Shown piece after piece: positions 1-5,345 of a stretch of 6,135 nucleotides of DNA. Position 1 is the stretch's first letter. Each line of letters starts with the position of its first letter. This DNA is from Thermodesulfobacteriota bacterium. Its GTDB lineage: Bacteria > Desulfobacterota > Thermodesulfobacteria > Thermodesulfobacteriales > Thermodesulfobacteriaceae. The notes beneath the pieces were generated by a model. It was not told where the DNA came from and did no database searches. It was given only the letters and a program-made list of their open reading frames with translations. Location of the stretch: the NCBI GenBank assembly GCA_003641645.1, contig QNAZ01000054.1, positions 1 through 6,135 of the forward strand, read 5' to 3'. The position numbers and the translations under genes are program-made.

Positions 1-953
1 ATTTTATTACTACTGGTCTTTCAATAATTTTAGGACTAATTTTAGTAAAAATCATAGATCCTGGAAAGAATTTCAAAACCCCTCTTGCAACCAATTCTAT
101 TTCAAAAGTTGAAAAATTAACTTTTAAAGATCTTATTTGGCATATTATTCCCTCTAATCCTTTTGAAAGTTTTGCTGAAGGAAAAATTCTTCAAATAATC
201 TTTTTCTCTGTCTTTTTTGGACTTTCTGTTCTTACTATAGAAAAAGATAAAATTTCTTCTCTTATTAATTTTTTTGATGCTTTAAATTCTGCGCTTTTAA
301 ATCTTACTAAGTGGATCATAAAACTCACTCCTATAGGTGTATTTTCTTTAGTTGCCTATACTGTAAGTAAAGCTGGATTAAATATTTTTTTTCCTTTGGG
401 AAAATATGCTATTACAGTGATTTTAGGACTTTTAATACATGCTTTCTTTACTTTAGCCTTACTTGGATTTTTTGTAGGAGGATATAATCCTTATTCATAT
501 TTACTTCGGGTAAGAGAAGCATTGCTTCTTGCTTTTTCTACTGCTTCAAGTGCAGCAACCTTACCTGTTACCTTAGAAATAGCAGAAGAAAAAGGAAAAG
601 TAAAAAAAGAAATAGCTGGTTTTGTTTTACCCTTAGGTGCTACTATAAATATGGATGGAACTGCTCTTTATGAAGCTGTAGCTGCTGTTTTTATAGCAAA
701 TATTTATGGTGTTTATCTAAGTTTCTCCCAACTTCTTGTAATTTTTCTAACAGCTACTTTAGCCTCCATAGGTGCAGCTGCTATTCCAGGAGCAGGACTT
801 ATAATGTTAACTTTAGTTCTTACTTCTGTAGGTCTCCCTTTAGAGGGTATAGGAATTATATTAACCATAGATAGATTTTTAGATATGATTAGAACTGCTG
901 TAAATGTATGGGGTGATCTGAATGGTGTAAAAATTATAGACAAATTTATATAA
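1..953 (+). CDS. Sodium/proton:dicarboxylate (glutamate/aspartate) symporter, GltP/GltT (DAACS/SLC1) family, 5' end missing
   Basis: Inner-membrane secondary carrier that brings acidic (possibly neutral) amino acids or C4-dicarboxylates into the cell with Na+ or H+. The reading frame is open from base 3 to the TAA at 951-953 and gives 316 residues. The family is usually about 400-430 residues, so roughly the first two membrane helices lie off the window; the visible part appears to begin in TM3. Hallmarks seen in order: the serine-rich re-entrant loop HP1 (STASSAATLP, 537-566), the TM7 sodium motif NMDGT (648-662), HP2 with AAAIPGAG (about 774-797) and the TM8 motif DRFLDMIRTAVNVWGD (870-917). 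From memory, the TM8 Arg aligns with R397 of GltPh, which binds the substrate side-chain carboxylate and favours aspartate/glutamate; the last Asp aligns with the Na1 ligand D405. A TTG at 396 lies inside the gene and is not its start. The exact substrate is uncertain; the family is not. Confidence 0.95.
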   Translation, partial: FITTGLSIILGLILVKIIDPGKNFKTPLATNSISKVEKLTFKDLIWHIIPSNPFESFAEGKILQIIFFSVFFGLSVLTIEKDKISSLINFFDALNSALLNLTKWIIKLTPIGVFSLVAYTVSKAGLNIFFPLGKYAITVILGLLIHAFFTLALLGFFVGGYNPYSYLLRVREALLLAFSTASSAATLPVTLEIAEEKGKVKKEIAGFVLPLGATINMDGTALYEAVAAVFIANIYGVYLSFSQLLVIFLTATLASIGAAAIPGAGLIMLTLVLTSVGLPLEGIGIILTIDRFLDMIRTAVNVWGDLNGVKIIDKFI

Positions 954-968
954 TAAATTTTATAAATT
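942..968. terminator. Candidate weak bidirectional terminator between convergent symporter genes
   Basis: Two overlapping perfect inverted repeats made only of A and T span the two stop codons. AAATTTAT (942-949) pairs with ATAAATTT (953-960) across a 3-base loop, and AATTTATA (943-950) pairs with TATAAATT (961-968) across a 10-base loop. The position between convergent genes whose stop codons are 6 bases apart is right for a shared terminator. With no G:C pairs, though, the hairpin would be unstable, especially in a thermophile, and short palindromes arise easily in such AT-rich DNA. Confidence 0.25.
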
Positions 969-2456
969 AAAATACCTTCTTTTGCTTTCAATTGCTATTA
1001 AAACCAATAACAAAATTGAAGCAACTATAAATGTTCTCGAAATAATTAAATTCCAAGATAATTGACCAAAGTATTCAGGAAGTTTTATAACTGTCCAGAA
1101 ATAAAAAAGTATCCCTATAAAAATAAGAGAAATTCCATAAAAAATATACACCAAAATTTTAGGAATTTTTAGAAATACATTTCTATTTAATTCCTTATAA
1201 AAATTATCTACACCGAAAAGCCATACAAAGGATAAAATTTCTATAAAACCAAAAATTATGAGAAAAAGGGTTCCAGCCCAAAAGTCTAAATCATCAAGAA
1301 ATCCTGGCACAAAAGCAGATAGAAAAGCTCCTAAAGAAACCATAGTCATAGAAATATTAACAGCTTTAGCATGAGAAAATTTCATTTCATCTTCAAAAAG
1401 AGCAATTAAGGGCTGAGTTAAGGCTAAGGATGAGGTTAAAGCTGCTATAAAAAGAAGAAAAAACCATATAAAAGAAAGATAAGAACCAAAAGGAAGACTC
1501 ATTAAAATAGCTGGCATACTCATAAATCCAATTCTAAAAGTTCCTTCTTTAGCAAGTTCAGGAATAGATGAGGCTCCAAATATAGCAAAGGCCGCTGGAA
1601 TAGCAATAGAAGCTCCTATAACTATTTCTACAAGTTCATTTAACCCTGCAGTATAAAGTCCTGTTTTTAATACATCTTCATTCTTTTTTACATAACTTGC
1701 ATAAGTTGCAATAGCTCCCATACCTAAAGATAAGGTAAAAAAGATTTGTCCAGAAGCCTCCACCCATACTTGAGGATCAAAAAGTTTTGAAAAATCAGGT
1801 TTAAAAATAAAATAAAGTCCTTCAAGTCCTTTCCAGTTGTTTATAGAAAGAGAAACTATAGAAAGAAAGATACCCATTAAAAGAAGTGCAGGAATTCCAA
1901 TTTTGGCTGTAAATTCAATACCTTTTATTACCCCTCTATTTAAAATATACCAATTAATACTTAAGGTAATTATTAAAAAGAAAATAGCATAAAAGGAAGG
2001 CTTAGTATAATTTCTATAAAACTCTAAAAATGGCATCATTGCTAATTTAGGATCACTTACTCCTGTAGGTGTCGGTAATTTTTGAAAAAAAGATAAGAAT
2101 GCAAAACCAAGGGTCCAAGATTCAATATAAATATAATAACATACAATAAGAAAAGGAATAACTACTCCTAAGCTTCCTATAATTCTTGCAAAATAGGATT
2201 GATTAAAAAATTCTCCCATAATTCCTATCATAGAGCCATGACCCTTTGAACCTGCATATCTTCCTATTATCCATTCCAAAATCATAAGTGGTATTCCAAG
2301 TAAAATAAAAGAAATAAAATAGGGAATAATAAATGCTCCACCACCATAAAGAGCTACTTTTGATGGAAATCTTAAAAGATTACCTAATCCTATAGCATTT
2401 CCTGCTGCTGCAAAAACAAGTCCAATCCTTGTAGCCCAGGTTTCTCTTTTTGACAT
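960..2456 (-). CDS. LeuT-type sodium-dependent amino acid symporter (neurotransmitter:sodium symporter family)
   Basis: Twelve-helix inner-membrane carrier that imports hydrophobic amino acids with sodium. The protein has 498 residues (LeuT has about 519) and is LeuT-like throughout. TM1 carries the unwound GNAIGLGN segment (residues 19-26) followed by R29. TM3 has YYIYIES (107-113), with Y108 matching LeuT Y108. TM6 has FFTLSLGMG (239-247) and TM8 has ALTSSLALTQP (339-349). D391 matches the gate residue D404. Sodium ligands match in both sites: A21, N26, T241 and N273 for Na1; G19, A338, T341 and S342 for Na2. E277 matches LeuT E290, which replaces chloride, so transport should not need chloride. 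The substrate pocket differs conservatively from LeuT (V104 to I104, F259 to M246, I359 to L346); the GMG in TM6 resembles MhsT, which takes larger hydrophobic residues. The LeuT and MhsT numbering is from memory. The ATG at 2456 is chosen because the TM1 alignment starts one residue from LeuT's. No Shine-Dalgarno sequence precedes it. Confidence 0.96.
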   Translation of the reverse strand: MSKRETWATRIGLVFAAAGNAIGLGNLLRFPSKVALYGGGAFIIPYFISFILLGIPLMILEWIIGRYAGSKGHGSMIGIMGEFFNQSYFARIIGSLGVVIPFLIVCYYIYIESWTLGFAFLSFFQKLPTPTGVSDPKLAMMPFLEFYRNYTKPSFYAIFFLIITLSINWYILNRGVIKGIEFTAKIGIPALLLMGIFLSIVSLSINNWKGLEGLYFIFKPDFSKLFDPQVWVEASGQIFFTLSLGMGAIATYASYVKKNEDVLKTGLYTAGLNELVEIVIGASIAIPAAFAIFGASSIPELAKEGTFRIGFMSMPAILMSLPFGSYLSFIWFFLLFIAALTSSLALTQPLIALFEDEMKFSHAKAVNISMTMVSLGAFLSAFVPGFLDDLDFWAGTLFLIIFGFIEILSFVWLFGVDNFYKELNRNVFLKIPKILVYIFYGISLIFIGILFYFWTVIKLPEYFGQLSWNLIISRTFIVASILLLVLIAIESKRRYFNL

Positions 2457-2463
2457 AGTTTTA

Positions 2464-2490
2464 ATTTTACTTTTAAATAACTCTTGTCAA
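2464..2490 (-). promoter_or_regulatory. Candidate sigma-70 promoter of the LeuT-type symporter gene
   Basis: Reading the minus strand, a perfect -35 box TTGACA (2490-2485) is followed after 15 bases by TAAAAT (2469-2464), a 5/6 match to the -10 consensus. The spacer is two bases shorter than the ideal 17. Transcription would begin about 2457, directly before the ATG at 2456, so the message would be leaderless or nearly so. This fits the absence of a Shine-Dalgarno sequence. Confidence 0.5.
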
Positions 2491-2510
2491 GCAGCGATTT
2501 TAAAAATTTG

Positions 2511-2516
2511 TATAGA
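2511..2516 (+). promoter_or_regulatory. Possible -10 box for the MoxR-type ATPase unit
   Basis: TATAGA is the best -10-like hexamer ahead of the ATPase gene, preceded by TTTG. No good -35 lies 16-18 bases upstream. The TTGTCA at 2484-2489 is 21 bases away, too far for a normal sigma-70 promoter. Transcription from here would begin near 2523 and keep the GGAG at 2531-2534 in the leader. Position and hexamer are the only support. Confidence 0.25.
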
Positions 2517-2529
2517 AAAATTTTAAAAC

Positions 2530-2534
2530 AGGAG
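2530..2534 (+). promoter_or_regulatory. Shine-Dalgarno-like AGGAG upstream of the MoxR-type ATPase
   Basis: AGGAG is the only purine-rich ribosome-binding candidate before the gene, but it ends 16 bases before the ATG at 2551, much longer than the usual 5-9. An in-frame ATT at 2545 would stand 10 bases from it. Either the spacing is unusual, the gene starts two codons earlier at the rare ATT, or this motif is not used. Confidence 0.35.
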
Positions 2535-2550
2535 TATATTTAAAATTGTT

Positions 2551-3438
2551 ATGGAAAGTGTTGTAATTGATGGTGTCACTTTATACCTTTCTCATCCTGA
2601 TGAATTAAATATCCCTCTTTATCCCAGAGAAGAAGTTATTGAACAAATACTTGCATGTTGGTTAATTTTGGATGAAAAAGATATTCCTTTAACCCCTCGT
2701 CTTGTTGGAAAACCTGGAGTAGGAAAAACTACACTTGCTTATACAGCTGCTAAGAAGCTTAATAAAGAAGTCTATATCTTTCAAGCAACTGTTGATACTC
2801 GTCCAGAGGATCTTATTATTACTCCTGTAATTTCAGAAGATAAAAAAATACGTTATGTAGCAAGCCCTATTGTTACTGCTATGATAAAAGGAGGAGTAGC
2901 TATTATTGACGAAGCAAATAGAATGAGTGAGAAATCATGGGCTTCTCTTGCCCCTCTTCTTGATGCCAGGAGATATGTAGAATCTATCATTGCAGGAATA
3001 AAAATAAAAGCTCACCCAGATTTTAGGTTATGTGTAACTATGAATGAAGATGCCTCAACTTTTGAATTACCTGAATATATTCAGTCAAGACTACAGCCTC
3101 AAATTTTTATAGATTTTCCTTCTTATGAAGAAGAGAAAGCTATTCTAAAAACTAATTTACCCTGGGCTGATGAAGGACTTCTTGATTATATAGTTAGATT
3201 TTTACAAATGGCTCATGAATATGGTGAACTTTATAGTGTAAGAGATGGAGTAAGTATAGGACGTTATATTCTCAAAAAACTTGCATTTTCAAAAAAATCC
3301 CCCAAAAACATTACAGATTTTCTACCTTTTCTTAAAGAAGCTATTTCTATTATACTTGGACCTCAAGCTTTAATATATTTTAAAGAAATTTTGGAAAGTA
3401 AAAAACCAACTAAGCCTTTACTTCGTCCCTTAGATTAA
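2551..3438 (+). CDS. MoxR-like AAA+ ATPase (AAA_5/dynein-related type)
   Basis: Cytoplasmic ring-forming ATPase of 295 residues, a normal length for MoxR/CbbQ/NorQ-type AAA+ proteins, which act as chaperones that remodel or activate a partner protein. Visible motifs: Walker A GKPGVGKT (residues 53-60), Walker B VAIIDEAN (116-123) with D120/E121, sensor 1 around N165 in CVTMNED (161-167), an arginine-finger candidate R180 in EYIQSRLQP (175-183), and a sensor-2 region near RDGVSIGR (231-238). The order Walker B, SEKSWASLAPLLDARRY, then TMN is typical of AAA_5. No membrane segment or signal peptide is seen. The next gene starts 12 bases after the stop codon, so the two are almost certainly co-transcribed. 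A VWA-domain partner, normal for MoxR systems, is absent from the window. The start at ATG 2551 is the best choice although the ribosome-binding site is badly spaced. The AAA+ class is certain; the cellular client is unknown. Confidence 0.92.
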   Translation: MESVVIDGVTLYLSHPDELNIPLYPREEVIEQILACWLILDEKDIPLTPRLVGKPGVGKTTLAYTAAKKLNKEVYIFQATVDTRPEDLIITPVISEDKKIRYVASPIVTAMIKGGVAIIDEANRMSEKSWASLAPLLDARRYVESIIAGIKIKAHPDFRLCVTMNEDASTFELPEYIQSRLQPQIFIDFPSYEEEKAILKTNLPWADEGLLDYIVRFLQMAHEYGELYSVRDGVSIGRYILKKLAFSKKSPKNITDFLPFLKEAISIILGPQALIYFKEILESKKPTKPLLRPLD

Positions 3439-3450
3439 TTAAGTCTTAAT

Positions 3451-5289
3451 ATGCTTAAAATTGAAAAAAGATTCTTAAATAAGAATTCAATTTTATATTT
3501 CTTACCTTTTTTCCCAGGTAATCTTGAAATTACACAAAATATTTTAAAAATCTTAACTGAACTTAAGCCTTCTGCTATAGCTATTACCCTTCCCTTTTTT
3601 ATAAAAGATAAATGGATAGTTGCTATAAAAAATCTTCCTAATATTTCAGTACTTGCTCTTATATACAAAAATCATGAAATAGAATATTTAATTGTTGAAC
3701 CACTCTGTCCTTTAGTTGAAGCAACAAGATATGCTCTTTCCTCTAATACTCCTATTTCTTTTATAGATCTCCCAAAAGAAGCACCTCCAGAAGACTTATT
3801 TCATTTTATCCCTTTTTCTCCCTATCTTATCAAAAACTTGGGGTTTTCTAAATATGTAGAATCTACTCTTTCTTTTTTTCAAGAATATATCACTGAAAGA
3901 GAAAAATATATAGCAGAAAAAATCTTTGAACTTTCTCAAAAATATGATTCTATAGCTATCATTTTACCTTTTTATCAAGTGAAGGGTGTGATTAAATCCT
4001 TAGATATTGCATCAGGTCTTTTATATCTTCCTAAAAATATCCCTAAGGAAATAGAAATTTTTGGTTTACATCCAAAAAGTATAAGAGAAATTCTTACTGA
4101 ACCAGGATATTTTCAAAGTACCTATGAAAAAAATAGGGAAAAGTTTGTCAAAGATAAAAATTTTTATCTTGATCGAATTACCTTATTTGAAGAAATTTTT
4201 GAAAAAGCAAGACAAAAGTATTACAAAGAAACTGGAACAAAACTTTCTTTCAAAGATCTTCAGGTTTTTGGACAATTTTTAAGAAATCTCCTTTTAATTA
4301 AAGGTCAATACATTCCTGACCTTTATACACTTGTTTTAGCAGTAAGAGGAATTGGAGGAGATGAATTTTCTTTCTGGTTCTGGGAAATAGCAACTTTTTA
4401 TGAATTTCAGCAAGAAAATCTTCTACCTTTTTCTACTATAAATCTTTCTCCAGAAGATTTAAAACTTCCTTCTAAAAGATTAAGACTTTTTCGAAAAATA
4501 AAAAGTGTAAGGAGTCGTTTAAGATTTTTAAAAAGATTTAGCACAAGAGAAGAAAGAAAAATTTTTAAAAAGGGATTCTCTGGAAAGGTAATTTGTTCGT
4601 TTCCTCCAGAAGATATAATAGTTGAAACCTTTGGAAGAAAGGTAATGGAAAAGGGACTTAAGGTTATTACAGAAAATTTAAGAAAAATAGAACCTTTTAC
4701 TACTTCTTTAAAAGATGGTTTAGATTTAAGAGAAACTATTAGAAAATGGGTTTTTGAGGAAACACCTTATGTGAAAGAAGAGCCTCAAGCTCGTGCAAAA
4801 GCAGGTTCTATTGTAATTATTTTTGATGAAGATCCTGATCCAATAACAGGACAAGAAAAATATCCTTGGAATTTTACTTGGCATGGAGAACATCATCAAG
4901 AATCTGATATGGCTTTTTATGCCACAGATCCTAAAGAAAATGTAGTTGGTCCTGGAATTGCAAAAGCAAAATATGGAGGATTCATGCTCACTTATCCTCC
5001 TATGAGAGTGTATGATATCTGGGAAGATACTTATTTTGATATAGCAGAAAATAAGGCAGAAAGACTTCTTTTAGCTGGGATAGATTATAGTTTAGAAAAA
5101 TATGTAGTTTATGTAGCCAAAAAACCTCCAAGTAAACTTGCTAAACAATTTGCCTCTATCCAAGGTAAAAAGGTTATTTTTTTACCTATTGGTTCATTTT
5201 CAAAAAACTTTCTTGAAAAAATTCGCATTTTTCATGTTCTTGAAGGATATCATATAAGAAGCTATGCCCATAAATATATAAATAAATGA
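3451..5289 (+). CDS. Unknown 612-residue protein paired with MoxR-type ATPase; divergent TraB/ChaN-like N-terminal region
   Basis: I cannot name this protein. It appears soluble: no signal peptide or convincing membrane helix. Residues 13-185 alternate hydrophobic strands and helices, with LPFFPGNLE (18-26), LIVEPLCPLVEATRYAL (80-96), PISFIDLP (101-108) and REKYIAEKIFEL (150-161). That order resembles the TraB/ChaN/DUF5682-like superfamily, but the usual histidine and acid near the start and in the last strand (ILPFYQVKGV, 171-180) seem lost. This is a weak, memory-based match. Residues 200-340 are mostly helical. Residues 342-379 are very basic, with 17 Lys/Arg in 38. The C-terminal part (about 450-612) looks best conserved in style: a strand VIIFDEDPDP (455-464), YPWNFTWHGEHHQESD (471-486), VGPGIAKAKYGG (499-510), then KAERLLLAGIDYS (535-547). 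ATG 3451 is the only possible ATG, since an in-frame TAA sits at 3436-3438. No Shine-Dalgarno sequence is seen, so translation may be coupled to the ATPase gene 12 bases upstream. It has no DxSxS MIDAS motif, so it is not a VWA protein. Confidence 0.88.
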   Translation: MLKIEKRFLNKNSILYFLPFFPGNLEITQNILKILTELKPSAIAITLPFFIKDKWIVAIKNLPNISVLALIYKNHEIEYLIVEPLCPLVEATRYALSSNTPISFIDLPKEAPPEDLFHFIPFSPYLIKNLGFSKYVESTLSFFQEYITEREKYIAEKIFELSQKYDSIAIILPFYQVKGVIKSLDIASGLLYLPKNIPKEIEIFGLHPKSIREILTEPGYFQSTYEKNREKFVKDKNFYLDRITLFEEIFEKARQKYYKETGTKLSFKDLQVFGQFLRNLLLIKGQYIPDLYTLVLAVRGIGGDEFSFWFWEIATFYEFQQENLLPFSTINLSPEDLKLPSKRLRLFRKIKSVRSRLRFLKRFSTREERKIFKKGFSGKVICSFPPEDIIVETFGRKVMEKGLKVITENLRKIEPFTTSLKDGLDLRETIRKWVFEETPYVKEEPQARAKAGSIVIIFDEDPDPITGQEKYPWNFTWHGEHHQESDMAFYATDPKENVVGPGIAKAKYGGFMLTYPPMRVYDIWEDTYFDIAENKAERLLLAGIDYSLEKYVVYVAKKPPSKLAKQFASIQGKKVIFLPIGSFSKNFLEKIRIFHVLEGYHIRSYAHKYINK

Positions 5290-5298
5290 AATAGATTT

Positions 5299-5333
5299 TC
5301 AAAAATTTGACATCTTTGTCAAAAATATGATAT
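5299..5333 (+). repeat. Imperfect direct repeat over the promoter of the sigma-54 activator gene
   Basis: TCAAAAATTTGACAT (5299-5313) recurs as TCAAAAATATGATAT (5319-5333), with 13 of 15 bases identical and a 20-base period, close to two helical turns. One copy contains the -35 box and the other runs into the -10 box. A regulator binding both copies on one face of the helix would cover the whole promoter. AT-rich sequence makes chance repeats easier, so this is only a candidate operator. Confidence 0.4.
5306..5323. promoter_or_regulatory. 18-bp inverted repeat overlapping the -35 box (candidate operator)
   Basis: TTTGACA (5306-5312) and TGTCAAA (5317-5323) form a perfect 7-base inverted repeat around TCTT. 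The left arm contains the -35 hexamer. This is the size and symmetry of a dimeric repressor or activator site. It is not a convincing terminator for the upstream unit, because no run of T follows it on the plus strand. Confidence 0.4.
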
Positions 5334-5336
5334 AAT
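5307..5336 (+). promoter_or_regulatory. Strong sigma-70 promoter with extended -10 for the sigma-54 activator gene
   Basis: The -35 box TTGACA (5307-5312) and the -10 box TATAAT (5331-5336) both match the consensus perfectly and are separated by 18 bases. TGA just before the -10 makes it an extended -10 (TGNTATAAT). Transcription should begin at about 5342-5344, 2-4 bases before the ATG at 5346, which gives an essentially leaderless message. Confidence 0.85.
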
Positions 5337-5345
5337 AATTTCAAC

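Noticed and set aside
396..398. TTG as the start codon of the left symporter gene
   Set aside because: The same frame is open to the window's left edge and encodes matching family sequence (TM3 onward), so the gene begins outside the window.
713..991. Minus-strand open frame of 92 codons
   Set aside because: It lies opposite the well-supported symporter gene and its translation has no family-like pattern; it is an antisense shadow.
2030..2050. Possible sigma-54 (-24/-12) promoter at TGGCATCATTGC
   Set aside because: The spacing between GG and GC is 7, not the required 10 bases, and it lies inside the LeuT-type gene; no other good match was seen in the window.
3435..3668. Minus-strand open frame of 77 codons opposite the start of the 612-residue protein gene
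   Set aside because: It fully overlaps a longer plus-strand gene with clear operon spacing, and has no promoter, ribosome-binding site or recognisable motif.
4801..4870. VWA/MIDAS metal site in the unknown protein (acidic run FDEDPDP)
   Set aside because: The required DxSxS pattern with later Thr and Asp is absent; the run is only D-E-D-P-D after a hydrophobic strand.
5306..5327. Rho-independent terminator for the ATPase unit
   Set aside because: The 7-base stem has only two G:C pairs and is followed by A residues, not a T run, on the plus strand; it overlaps the -35 box and fits an operator better.
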